A stretch of DNA of 64,000 nucleotides from Sphingobacteriales bacterium (GTDB lineage: Bacteria; Bacteroidota; Bacteroidia; Chitinophagales; LD1). The translations under genes were made by a program, and so were the position numbers. The stretch is from assembly GCA_018262795.1 (NCBI GenBank), contig JADFDM010000005.1, forward strand, positions 214,121-278,120, given 5' to 3'. The first letter of the stretch is position 1, and each line of letters begins with the position of its first letter. Below, piece after piece: positions 1 to 8,282 of this stretch. Below the pieces are notes generated by a model. It searched no databases and was not told the DNA's origin. It saw only the letters and a program-made list of their open reading frames with translations.

Positions 1-523
1 AGGTAGTGAAGCCGGTGGCTCCGGCAGTGGAGCGCTTATAAGTGCCGGAGCGTTCAATGATCTTTTGAACCGGGGCAGTTGCCGAAGTATCGCGAACATT
101 TATCAATAAGACCTGCGATTTATCTTTGGCAAAATTATCTTCTACTCCTACGGCTACTCTGCCTTCACACCATTGATTTCCGCCTGCATGGCGGTATGGT
201 TTGTGGAGCAATCGCTGCAACTTGGTCACTCGCCCATCGGGTGACAACGAGGCTTCCACATAATAAGAAAAATGAGCCGAGCCGGCTGTAATAATAATGT
301 ATTCTCTTCCGCTCTCTTCCCATCCTTGTATTCCCTGCAAATGCCCTCCTTTAGGGGGCTTAAATGTAGTATTCTGAAAATGGTAAATGCTTGGCCGGCT
401 TGGTATGGCGTTAAATGCTGCTTCCACGTCTGTCAGTCGCTGAGTCTGCGCCAAAGCGCTGGTGACAAACAGTAACTGAACGAACAGCACAACGATAACT
501 AAGCGTACTGAAAGGGATTGCAT
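1..523 (-). CDS. Secreted protein of unknown function, partial (3' end outside window)
   Basis: An open frame runs on the minus strand from an ATG at 523 to the window edge, 174 codons without a stop. The first ~26 residues are a clear Sec signal peptide (hydrophobic core LVIVVLFVQLLFV, then SALAQ, cleavage probably after Ala). The mature part shows no motif I recognise; it looks like an all-beta extracellular or periplasmic protein and contains one Trp-Cys (NQWCEGR). It lies 186 bp downstream of folK on the same strand, so the two could share a transcript. The C-terminus, which might carry a sorting domain, is not in the window. Confidence 0.75.
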   Translation of the reverse strand, partial: MQSLSVRLVIVVLFVQLLFVTSALAQTQRLTDVEAAFNAIPSRPSIYHFQNTTFKPPKGGHLQGIQGWEESGREYIIITAGSAHFSYYVEASLSPDGRVTKLQRLLHKPYRHAGGNQWCEGRVAVGVEDNFAKDKSQVLLINVRDTSATAPVQKIIERSGTYKRSTAGATGFTT

Positions 524-709
524 GTTTCAAAAATAAGACAAGCGGAAAGATGCGAAAACCAAGATTTTCTCACTCACCTACGCTTAGAACACAGCCAAAG
601 ATTTCAGCACTTTTAGGAGGAATAGCACTTCGCAAGTGTTATATCTCAGAACTATTTCATTCGGTTAGCCTACAGCAGTCCCGAATTGCTGAGAGTAAAC
701 ACAGTTTGT

Positions 710-1207
710 TTACGCGCTATGCTTGTGTTTCCTTTTCTTTACTTCACTGTTATCCTTGCACTCTTCTAAGAGTTGTAGAATGGTTTTTTGTAAGCCGGGA
801 TGCACAAAGTCAGCAGCAATTTCGTTCAGTGGCTCTAATGAAAATCTCCTCTCAGTCATCAGTGCGTGAGGTATTTTCAACTCGTCCAATTCAATTATTT
901 CATTTCCGTAAAGAAGGATGTCAATATCCATTTCGCGCGGCCCCCATTTCTCGCTGGCTGTTCGCCCTACTTCTAATTCAATCCCTTTTACCGCAGTCAG
1001 CAAGTTCTCGGGCGACAAGTTGGTATATAGCTTCACCGCCATGTTCAAAAAGTCGGGCTGCTCTTTGTTTCCCCATGCTTCGGTTTCATAAATCGAAGAT
1101 TGAGATAAGATACTTCCACAGCGGAATTCAATCAAGCGGCAGGCGTTTTCAAGATTTTCGTTGCAGTTTCCGGTATTGCAACCGAGTAAAAGATAGATTT
1201 CTGTCAT
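710..1207 (-). CDS. folK: 2-amino-4-hydroxy-6-hydroxymethyldihydropteridine pyrophosphokinase (HPPK)
   Basis: HPPK transfers pyrophosphate from ATP to 6-hydroxymethyl-dihydropterin in cytoplasmic folate synthesis. The protein opens with the typical strand IYLLLGCNTGN and carries the family signature around WGPREMDIDILLYG, whose two Asp residues bind Mg-ATP; the substrate-binding E-T-E-A-W-G segment is also present. I chose the ATG at 1207 (165 aa); an in-frame start 10 codons upstream would add MVCNNNILRR, which is not typical of the family. It is divergent from sppA at 1285, leaving 77 bp for both promoters. Identification is secure. Confidence 0.93.
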   Translation of the reverse strand: MTEIYLLLGCNTGNCNENLENACRLIEFRCGSILSQSSIYETEAWGNKEQPDFLNMAVKLYTNLSPENLLTAVKGIELEVGRTASEKWGPREMDIDILLYGNEIIELDELKIPHALMTERRFSLEPLNEIAADFVHPGLQKTILQLLEECKDNSEVKKRKHKHSA

Positions 1208-1284
1208 GCGCCTCAAAATATTATTATTGCAAACCAATAAAATTTATCGCAACTCTTCCCGTCAAATCTCAAAATTAAGTTCTT

Positions 1285-3033
1285 ATGAGACAGTTTATCA
1301 AATTCGTATTCGCTACCGTCATCGGTCTTTTTCTGTTCTGCGTGATTGGTATCCTTATTATTGCTGGCATTGCCGCCTCTGCCGGAAAAGAGAAGGTGGC
1401 CACGGTAAAGTCCAACTCTGTATTAGAATTAGACCTGAATTACGACATCCCTGAGAAAACAGTGGATAATCCTTTTGCAGGATTTGCCTCCGGTGATTTT
1501 AAAGCAAAGAAGGCTATTGGGCTGACTGAAATCAGAGACTGCATCAAAAAAGCAAAGACAGACGACAATATCAAAGGCATTTATCTGCCACTAGGCCTTA
1601 ACGGCAATGGTTATGCTACGCTTGGTGCTATCCGCGAAGCATTAGTTGATTTTAAAACAAGCGGAAAATTTGTTTACGCCTACGGTACTTTTGCTTCGCA
1701 AAAATCCTATTACTTATCTACCGTTGCCAATAAGATTTTTATAAACCCGAGCGGATTGGTAGAGCTGAAAGGCTTTGGCCGCGAAATTAGCTACTTCAAA
1801 AACATGTTTGATAAGTTGGGAATAGAAGTGCAGGACTTTCATTGCGGAGCTTACAAAAGCGCCATCGAACCCTTTATCCGCAACAACATGAGCGATGCCA
1901 ATCGGGAGCAATTAACCTTGCTTTACGGAGATGTGTATCACAACTTCCTTCAAAGCATCGCCAGCGACCGGAAGATTGATTCTGCCGAACTAAATGACAT
2001 TATCAACGGCTTGTGGGCAGAAACGCCACAGAAGGATAAAGAGTTGAATTTGATAGACGGAGTTTCTTACTATGATGAGGTGGTTGATGAAATGAAAACC
2101 AAAATAGGGATAGAAAAAAAGAAGGATTTAGAAATTACCGAGTTGCAGAAATATGCCACTACGCTGAAAAAGGACTTTAGCATTACTAATAAAATTGCTG
2201 TGGTATATGCGGAGGGAGAAATTGTGGATGGAGATGGAAAGGACGGACAGATAGGCGGAGATAAGTTTGCAAAGCTCATTGCTAAACTACGGAAAGACGA
2301 AAACGTAAAAGCCATTGTGTTACGAGTAAATTCTCCCGGTGGAAGTGCTTTGGCTTCGGATGTGATGTGGCGCGAACTTATATTGGCGAAAAAGGAAAAG
2401 CCCTTGGTTGTTTCTTTTGGGGATGTCGCGGCTTCCGGTGGGTATTATATTTCCTGCATGGGCGATAGAATATTTGCAGAACCAAACACGATTACAGGCT
2501 CTATTGGCGTATTCGGTTTAATCCCCAACATGCAGAAATTGCTGACCGATAAAATGGGAATTACTTTCGACCAAGTGAAGGTGACCAAACATGGCGTGCT
2601 GGGAGGCATCACTTCTCCGCTGGATGCCGATGAATCGGCTATTGCGCAGCGCAACGTAGAGAAAACATACCGCGAATTTAAAACACACGTAGCCGAAGGT
2701 CGCGGCAAAGACACCGCCTATATTGAAACTATCGCGCAGGGGCGTGTATGGACAGGCGATCAAGGGATAGCGAATGGCTTAGTAGATGAAATAGGCGGTT
2801 TGGATGAAGCGGTGGCTTTTGCTGCCAAGAAAGCGAACCTGAAAGAATACCGTTTAAAGAGTTACCCGGAGGAGAAGTCGCTGAGTGAGAAAATTGCGGA
2901 GAGCTTTGGCGATGTGAAAGCGGGTTGGGTGAAACAAGAATTGGGGGAACAATACGATGTTTACCAAACCATCCAATGGCTAAAACAAAGCAAAGGAACT
3001 CAAATGAAGATGGTGTACAATTTAGGACTGTAA
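1285..3033 (+). CDS. sppA: Signal peptide peptidase SppA, 67 kDa type
   Basis: A membrane-bound serine protease of family S49 that degrades cleaved signal peptides. At 582 aa it is the long two-domain type. One N-terminal transmembrane segment (about residues 7-32) is followed by two S49 domains. The expected Ser/Lys dyad is visible: Lys191 in GAYKSAIEPF (first domain) and Ser384 in DVAASGGYYIS (second domain), preceded by the oxyanion segment RVNSPGGSALAS. C-terminal features such as ITGSIGVFG and RVWTGDQGIANGLVDEIGG match the family. It is monocistronic by spacing, divergent from folK. Confidence 0.96.
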   Translation: MRQFIKFVFATVIGLFLFCVIGILIIAGIAASAGKEKVATVKSNSVLELDLNYDIPEKTVDNPFAGFASGDFKAKKAIGLTEIRDCIKKAKTDDNIKGIYLPLGLNGNGYATLGAIREALVDFKTSGKFVYAYGTFASQKSYYLSTVANKIFINPSGLVELKGFGREISYFKNMFDKLGIEVQDFHCGAYKSAIEPFIRNNMSDANREQLTLLYGDVYHNFLQSIASDRKIDSAELNDIINGLWAETPQKDKELNLIDGVSYYDEVVDEMKTKIGIEKKKDLEITELQKYATTLKKDFSITNKIAVVYAEGEIVDGDGKDGQIGGDKFAKLIAKLRKDENVKAIVLRVNSPGGSALASDVMWRELILAKKEKPLVVSFGDVAASGGYYISCMGDRIFAEPNTITGSIGVFGLIPNMQKLLTDKMGITFDQVKVTKHGVLGGITSPLDADESAIAQRNVEKTYREFKTHVAEGRGKDTAYIETIAQGRVWTGDQGIANGLVDEIGGLDEAVAFAAKKANLKEYRLKSYPEEKSLSEKIAESFGDVKAGWVKQELGEQYDVYQTIQWLKQSKGTQMKMVYNLGL

Positions 3034-3201
3034 GAAAATGATACCGGTAGAAATGAAGTAGCCGTTTACCCAATCGCAAAACTGTTATTCGTATTTTTTA
3101 AACCTACGTGTTACTTCATTCTGCACATACATCCTCCCCAACAAACCGTTCTAAGCCGCTCTCTTTTCTATTTTTGGCACTGCTACCAAATAGCTACCGC
3201 A

Positions 3202-4509
3202 TTGAATCTTGAGTTTTTCATCGTCCGCAAAATTGCATTCTCTACTCGTAAAAGTTTTTCAGCTTTTATTATACGCATTGCTATTGCAGCCGTAGCGCTC
3301 AGTCTGTGTGCTATGATTGTAGCCATTTCAATGGTCACCGGTTTTCAAAATCAAATACGCAATAAGGTTTTTGGCTTTTGGTCGCACTTAGAAATTGTTC
3401 CCTTTAGTTTGTCAAACTCCTTGCAAGAACAGGGTATTTATCGCTATCAAGATTTTTATACCGACAGCACCTTACTGCCGGAAGTAAGGCATATTCAGGT
3501 AACCGCATTGAAGGGTGGATTGCTCAAAACCAAGGATGATTTTGAAGGAGTGGTATTAAAAGGAGTTGGCGATGATTTTGAATGGGGAAACTTTAAACCA
3601 TACTTGAAACAAGGCGACACTCTCACTATTGGAAGCGATGAAAACCGAAAAGGGATACTGATTTCAAAGGCTACGGCCGATCGGTTGGAATTAAAAATAG
3701 GGGATAAGTTGACCGTTACTTTTATGGGTAAAACGATTCGCAATCGGCCATTCAAAGTGGCAGGCATATACGAAACCGGCCTGGAAGAATTTGATAAGCG
3801 CTACGCTTTGGTGGACATAGGTATTATTCAGGAACTCAATCACTGGGGGAAAGACACCGTAGGAGGGTTTGAAGTATTTCTGAAAGCGAACAACCTGTTT
3901 AAGAGCCGGCAGCGGGCCTACTTTCTTACCTTGTTTGGCAGCTTGCTGAGTGACGAACACCGAATGGAGTTGGCGAAAGACCCAATTGAAAATATTGCGG
4001 AAGATGTGTATTCGCATATTAATAATCCGGCATTGGATGTGCAAACCATTAAGAGCCTGAACCCCGGCATATTCGATTGGTTAGAACTGCAAACCATGAA
4101 TGAGTTGATTATTCTCACCTTGATGTTAGTGGTGGCAGCTATTAATATGATTACCGCCTTGCTGATTTTGATTTTGGAGCGAACAAACATGATAGGTATC
4201 ATGAAAGCACTTGGGGCTGATAACCTCTCTATCCGAAAATTATTTCTGTATTACAGTGCTGTGATCATAGGAGTTGGTTTGCTGGCAGGAAATGTGGTGG
4301 GCATTGGCATTTGCATGATGCAAAAATATTTCCATCTCATCAAGCTCCCGCAGGAATCTTACTACCTGTCTTATGTACCTATCGAAATGAATTTTTCATG
4401 GATTGCCTTACTGAACCTAGGAACAGTAATCGTAACCTTACTCATCCTCATCCTCCCTACTTCCTTGGTTTCGCGTATTTCACCGGTCAAGGCGATTCGC
4501 TTCGACTAA
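3202..4509 (+). CDS. ABC transporter permease, LolC/LolE-FtsX (MacB) family
   Basis: The 435-aa protein has the FtsX/MacB layout: an N-terminal membrane helix (about residues 20-45, SFSAFIIRIAIAAVALSLCAMIVAISMVTGF), a large periplasmic domain (50-280), then three C-terminal helices near residues 300-325, 350-375 and 398-425, ending SRISPVKAIRFD, a common LolE-type tail. Such permeases work with a LolD-type ATPase to release lipoproteins from the inner membrane, or export other substrates; no ATPase gene is adjacent. The start is a TTG at 3202; no ATG suits the N-terminus, and upstream codons do not look coding. Substrate is not determinable. Confidence 0.87.
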   Translation: MNLEFFIVRKIAFSTRKSFSAFIIRIAIAAVALSLCAMIVAISMVTGFQNQIRNKVFGFWSHLEIVPFSLSNSLQEQGIYRYQDFYTDSTLLPEVRHIQVTALKGGLLKTKDDFEGVVLKGVGDDFEWGNFKPYLKQGDTLTIGSDENRKGILISKATADRLELKIGDKLTVTFMGKTIRNRPFKVAGIYETGLEEFDKRYALVDIGIIQELNHWGKDTVGGFEVFLKANNLFKSRQRAYFLTLFGSLLSDEHRMELAKDPIENIAEDVYSHINNPALDVQTIKSLNPGIFDWLELQTMNELIILTLMLVVAAINMITALLILILERTNMIGIMKALGADNLSIRKLFLYYSAVIIGVGLLAGNVVGIGICMMQKYFHLIKLPQESYYLSYVPIEMNFSWIALLNLGTVIVTLLILILPTSLVSRISPVKAIRFD

Positions 4510-4588
4510 AGGGACTACCTGCTTTATTATTCTTTCCCTTTATTTGCCTCCGCGTTTATTTACGAAAACTCACAAAAACAGGAACCCT

Positions 4589-5980
4589 ATGAATTATGAT
4601 TTAATGGTGATAGGAACCGGCCCGGGTGGATATGTAGCCGCTATCCGCGCTTCTCAACTCGGACTAAAAGTAGCTGTGGTAGAGAAAGAAAGCCTCGGTG
4701 GAATTTGTCTTAACTGGGGTTGTATTCCCACTAAGGCATTACTCAAAAGTGCGCAGGTGTTTGAATACCTCCAACATGCCGCAGACTATGGAATTTCTGT
4801 GGCCAGCCCCAAGGCCGACTTTGGTGCGATAGTAAAACGGAGTAGAGGAGTAGCGGAAGGGATGAGTAAGGGCGTTCAGTTTTTGATGAAGAAAAATAAA
4901 ATTGACGTAATCACAGGAGCCGGCAAATTGAAAAAAGGTGGGAAAGTAGAAGTAACAGATGCTGCCGGAAAGAAATCGGAATACACCGCCAAACATATTA
5001 TCCTGGCTACCGGAGCGCGCAGCCGCGAACTTCCCAATGTGAAGCAAGACGGCAAAAAAGTGATTGGCTACCGCGAAGCAATGAATCTTCCCAAGCAGCC
5101 CGAATCTATGTTAGTAATGGGTAGCGGTGCTATTGGATTAGAGTTTGCCTATTTCTATGCGGCCCTCGGAACCAAAGTTACGGTGGTAGAATTTTTAGAT
5201 ACCGTATTGCCTCGCGAGGACAAGGATATTTCAAAAGAGATGGAGCGTATTCTCAAGAAAAAGGGAATAGCGGTGATCCCCGGCACTGCGGTAGAAAAGG
5301 TAAATGTTACCGGCAAAGACTGCGTGGTTTCTTTGAAATCGAAAGATGGAAAAACCAGCAATATAACATGTGAAGTGGTGCTTTCGGCTGTGGGAATAAG
5401 CACTAACATTGAAGGCATAGGCTTAGAAGAAACGGGTGTAAAAACCGAAAAAGGTTTAGTGGTGGTAGATGATTTTTACTGCACCAATGTGAATGGAGTG
5501 TATGCCATCGGTGATATTGTAAAAGGCCCTGCGTTGGCGCATGTGGCTTCAGCCGAGGGAATTACTTGTGTAGAAAAGATTGCCGGGAAAAATCCGGAGC
5601 CGATAGATTATCACAACATCCCTTCCTGCACTTATACTTCTCCCGAAGTGGCTTCGGTGGGCTACACCGAAGAAGAGGCAAAGGCGAAAGGCTACGAACT
5701 AAAAATTGGCAAGTTCCCATTTAGCGCTTCGGGCAAGGCCAGTGCCGCAGGGGTCAAAGAAGGTTTTGTGAAAGTGATCTTTGACGCTAAATACGGGGAA
5801 TGGCTTGGCTGCCACATGCTGGGAGCCAACGTGACCGAAATGATAGCCGAAGTAGTAGTAGCCCGAAAATTGGAAACTACCGGCCATGAAATTATCAAAT
5901 CCATTCATCCGCATCCCACCATGAGCGAGGCTATTATGGAAGCGGCTGCGGCTGCTTATGGCGAAGTGATTCATCTCTAA
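4589..5980 (+). CDS. lpdA: Dihydrolipoyl dehydrogenase (E3)
   Basis: FAD/NAD-dependent enzyme that reoxidises lipoamide in 2-oxoacid dehydrogenase complexes and the glycine cleavage system. Visible: FAD-binding GTGPGGYVAA, redox disulfide GGICLNWGCIP (Cys40 and Cys45), NAD-binding GSGAIGLEFAYFY, second FAD motif VYAIGDIV, and the C-terminal active-site His in SIHPHPTMSEAIMEA. Length 463 aa is standard. ATG 4589 is used because MNYDLMVIG begins the Rossmann strand; an upstream in-frame start only adds a basic tail. Its stop lies 11 bp before the next lipoprotein gene, so they may be co-transcribed. No E1/E2 genes are nearby. Confidence 0.96.
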   Translation: MNYDLMVIGTGPGGYVAAIRASQLGLKVAVVEKESLGGICLNWGCIPTKALLKSAQVFEYLQHAADYGISVASPKADFGAIVKRSRGVAEGMSKGVQFLMKKNKIDVITGAGKLKKGGKVEVTDAAGKKSEYTAKHIILATGARSRELPNVKQDGKKVIGYREAMNLPKQPESMLVMGSGAIGLEFAYFYAALGTKVTVVEFLDTVLPREDKDISKEMERILKKKGIAVIPGTAVEKVNVTGKDCVVSLKSKDGKTSNITCEVVLSAVGISTNIEGIGLEETGVKTEKGLVVVDDFYCTNVNGVYAIGDIVKGPALAHVASAEGITCVEKIAGKNPEPIDYHNIPSCTYTSPEVASVGYTEEEAKAKGYELKIGKFPFSASGKASAAGVKEGFVKVIFDAKYGEWLGCHMLGANVTEMIAEVVVARKLETTGHEIIKSIHPHPTMSEAIMEAAAAAYGEVIHL

Positions 5981-5991
5981 AATTCTATCCC

Positions 5992-6399
5992 GTGCGCAGT
6001 ACTTATTTGTTCTCTTTTATTCTTTTGCTGATGCTTGCTTCTTGCAGTACTCCTGAAAAATTATTGTGTCGTACTTGGCGACCCACAGATATAGATTTTG
6101 ACGAAACTCAACTTTCTTACGACCCAAGTATGAAGGGAGAAATCATTCAGCAATTGAAAGATACTTTGGTACTCACCTTCCATAAAGACCACACCTACCG
6201 GTTGCAACTTCCCGACCGAGCCGAGCGAGGTACTTGGCGGTTTAATGACACCAATGATACCCTATACACCAACAACGAAAACAGTGGAGGGTTGACCAAA
6301 ATAAATTCGCTGACCAAAGAATTTTTGAACGTTGAATCTCACGATAAGAACGGCATGGACATGAAGTTTATCTTTCAACCGATTAAAACAAAGAAGTAA
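5992..6399 (+). CDS. Small lipoprotein, lipocalin-like, first of a tandem pair
   Basis: A 135-aa predicted lipoprotein: short basic N-terminus, hydrophobic core LFSFILLLMLA, and lipobox LASC with lipidated Cys18. The mature part starts with a LLCRTWRPTDI segment and has beta-strands typical of small Bacteroidota lipocalin-like lipoproteins (core W near the start, then YRLQLPDRAERGTWRFND, where a predicted strand ends in GTW). It starts at GTG 5992, 11 bp after lpdA, and its TAA overlaps the ATG of the next gene (TAATG at 6397-6401). The next gene is a paralogue (see 6399). Function unknown. Confidence 0.78.
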   Translation: MRSTYLFSFILLLMLASCSTPEKLLCRTWRPTDIDFDETQLSYDPSMKGEIIQQLKDTLVLTFHKDHTYRLQLPDRAERGTWRFNDTNDTLYTNNENSGGLTKINSLTKEFLNVESHDKNGMDMKFIFQPIKTKK

Positions 6400-6809
6400 T
6401 GCAGCAGCGCACCTTTCTACTATTCATCGCTCTCGCTTTTGGTGCATCGTCTTGCACCTCGGTACCGAAGTTAGTTTGCAAGCACTGGAAAGTGGAGGAA
6501 GTGAATGTGAACAGTAAATCAAGTTCGCTCAGTGCAGAGCAACTGCGCTCTATACAATATCAACTCAAGAATGAGTTTGACTTTCGCTTTTACCCCGACA
6601 GCATTTACATGGTCATAAAGGGATACGATACCACTTACGGCAACTGGTATTTATCGGCCAATAAAAAGCAACTTATTTCAAGTGTGGGAGGGGAGGAGCA
6701 AACATCGGAGATATTAAAAATCAACAAGAAGGAGTTTACCTTTCACCCGCTAAAAGATTTCGGCAGCATCAATTTTATCCGCTGCATACCGGCTACAACC
6801 ACGAAGTAG
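6399..6809 (+). CDS. Small lipoprotein, lipocalin-like, second of a tandem pair
   Basis: A 136-aa predicted lipoprotein (LAFGASSC lipobox). It resembles the preceding protein along its length: LVCKHWKVEEVNV against LLCRTWRPTDIDF, DTTYGNWYLSANKKQL against ERGTWRFNDTNDTL, and a closing ILKINKKEFTF strand against KINSLTKEFLNV. The pair therefore looks like a tandem duplication with strong divergence. Translation is likely coupled to the upstream gene through the TAATG overlap. The 3' end overlaps the convergent gene at 6793 by 17 bp. Function unknown; the lipocalin-like fold is my inference. Confidence 0.78.
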   Translation: MQQRTFLLFIALAFGASSCTSVPKLVCKHWKVEEVNVNSKSSSLSAEQLRSIQYQLKNEFDFRFYPDSIYMVIKGYDTTYGNWYLSANKKQLISSVGGEEQTSEILKINKKEFTFHPLKDFGSINFIRCIPATTTK

Positions 6810-7347
6810 CATCGGCTATCTTGTACTCATTGTTTATCAATAGAAAGCCAAAGAATTTACGGTCTATGGTTTTGGGATACACAAAAATTACCTCCAACAC
6901 TATCAGTGAGCGACCATCCGGCTGGGGCATTTCAAAGGCGCGAGAATAATCTATTGAGTTTGTGCCGCTGGCCCATTTGCTAAAAACATCGGATGTTATG
7001 CGAACGATGTTTTTTTCGTAACTGTTTTTTAATGAAAACACATCGGTGCCGTGGCGGGTTGAATCGGTTCCGCGATATACAATGAGTGAAGCGAGAGAAG
7101 CGTAATCCTTTTTGCGGCTCGCAGCGAAGGCGCTGTCTAAAACTTCGGAAAGAATTGGGATTAAAGAAGAATCGGCATGGGCAGCGGTCAAGGTGTTAGA
7201 CGGAATCAAAGGGAGGGTAGTGGTGCTGTCAGTGTTGGCAGCGGTAGTTCCCGCTTTATCTGGGTTGCATTGCTTACACGATGGAGTGGACAGTAATACC
7301 CCTATCAAAATCGCTGCGCCCAATATCAATCCTGTTCCTTTTTTCAT
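6793..7347 (-). CDS. Lipoprotein of unknown function
   Basis: A 184-aa protein with signal and lipobox near STPSCKQCNPD (Cys24), followed by a Thr/Ser/Ala-rich linker (about residues 27-60) typical of surface or periplasmic lipoproteins. The C-terminal 110 residues form one compact domain, ending FFGFLLINNEYKIADATSWL, which I do not recognise beyond a general resemblance to NTF2-like or DUF-type alpha/beta folds. Its start overlaps the stop of the upstream GNAT gene by 4 bp (7344-7347), so the two form an operon. It converges with the lipoprotein pair. Confidence 0.72.
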   Translation of the reverse strand: MKKGTGLILGAAILIGVLLSTPSCKQCNPDKAGTTAANTDSTTTLPLIPSNTLTAAHADSSLIPILSEVLDSAFAASRKKDYASLASLIVYRGTDSTRHGTDVFSLKNSYEKNIVRITSDVFSKWASGTNSIDYSRAFEMPQPDGRSLIVLEVIFVYPKTIDRKFFGFLLINNEYKIADATSWL

Positions 7348-7784
7348 TGTTTCCTCTTTAACTGTTTCTCCATCCGGTAATGTGGGATGGTCACTTCGGT
7401 AAATTCAGCGCTGGTGATCCGGTAGCCTAATTTGTGATAAAAGGGTACCGCTGTTTTCCTTGCATTGCAAAATAGCACCTCCCTGCCTTTCCCGACTGCA
7501 TATTCTTCGGCTGCCAGTGAAAGCTGCCTGCCCAAACCTTTCCTCTGGTGGTTATCGCTAACTGCCACCTGGCGCATTTTCATTCGTTCCCCTCCATCCT
7601 CCGTGAGAGTGAGACAAGCTATCAATTCTTCTCCCTCAAACATTCCTATATGAACATCGTTGATGTCTTTTGCCAACTCTTCTGCGGTGAACGCGATGCC
7701 TAATGGTTTTCTCAAAACTTTATCTCTTAAAGCCAAGGCGAGTTTGTATTCTGAACTTCCATGCAAAAAAACTTTTATCTGCAT
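7344..7784 (-). CDS. GNAT family N-acetyltransferase
   Basis: A 146-aa single-domain acetyltransferase. The acetyl-CoA pyrophosphate loop is visible as RQVAVSDNHQRKGLGRQL (the Q/R-x-x-G-x-G/A motif in QRKGLG), followed by the usual helix, the strand VLFCNARKTAVPFYHKLGY with the conserved Y-x-K-x-G-Y motif, and a final strand. Size and the early LRDKVLRKPLG segment resemble the ElaA-like branch. Substrate unknown. It is the first gene of a two-gene operon with the lipoprotein at 6793 and is divergent from the gene at 7859. Confidence 0.85.
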   Translation of the reverse strand: MQIKVFLHGSSEYKLALALRDKVLRKPLGIAFTAEELAKDINDVHIGMFEGEELIACLTLTEDGGERMKMRQVAVSDNHQRKGLGRQLSLAAEEYAVGKGREVLFCNARKTAVPFYHKLGYRITSAEFTEVTIPHYRMEKQLKRKQ

Positions 7785-7858
7785 AACAGTTGCTAATAAA
7801 GCAAAAAATAAATTCGCAGTTTCAGGTTTGTTTTACATTCCGAAAAAATCTACCGTTT

Positions 7859-8224
7859 ATGAGCCATCTCCGCTTCCTGATTTCGTTTTTAGTTCTTCTC
7901 ACTTTCACCGCTGCTGCGCAACAAACGGATAATAAGACCTCGGAAACTCCGCAGGCGCGAACCCGGAAAACAGTCGCCAAACTCAATTTAGCTACGGGAA
8001 TCAAGGGGGAGCAAATCAATCAAGCGAGTGTGATCTTCTTGGATTTCTACACCCAAAAGGATGCTATTAAAGGAGATATGAAGATGAAGGAGCAGCAAAA
8101 GGAAGGGAAGTTGAAAGAATTGAAGGCGGAAAGAAATAAGAAACTGAAAGCGATTCTCACTCCTGACCAATGGAAGAAGTGGCAGACCTATAAGGACGAG
8201 AAGAAAGCCGGTAAAAAGAAATAA
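7859..8224 (+). CDS. Small exported basic protein, Spy/CpxP-like
   Basis: A 121-aa protein with a Sec signal peptide (FLISFLVLLTFTAAAQQ, cleaved after Ala). The mature part is helical and very Lys-rich. It contains TPDQWKKWQTYKDEK close to the C-terminus, which resembles the LTxxQ-type motif of Spy/CpxP periplasmic chaperones found as short proteins throughout Bacteroidota. I chose ATG 7859 because it directly precedes the signal peptide; an earlier in-frame start adds a non-signal extension. Role as a periplasmic stress protein is inferred from the motif only. Confidence 0.72.
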   Translation: MSHLRFLISFLVLLTFTAAAQQTDNKTSETPQARTRKTVAKLNLATGIKGEQINQASVIFLDFYTQKDAIKGDMKMKEQQKEGKLKELKAERNKKLKAILTPDQWKKWQTYKDEKKAGKKK

Positions 8225-8282
8225 GCCTCTTTGTCCTTTCCTGAAATAGCTTGACACATTTTGAGGTAGTTGCTGCGAGAAA

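Noticed and set aside
550..1278. 242-codon plus-strand ORF across folK
   Set aside because: Lies opposite a clear folK gene and has no recognisable domain; composition is not protein-like.
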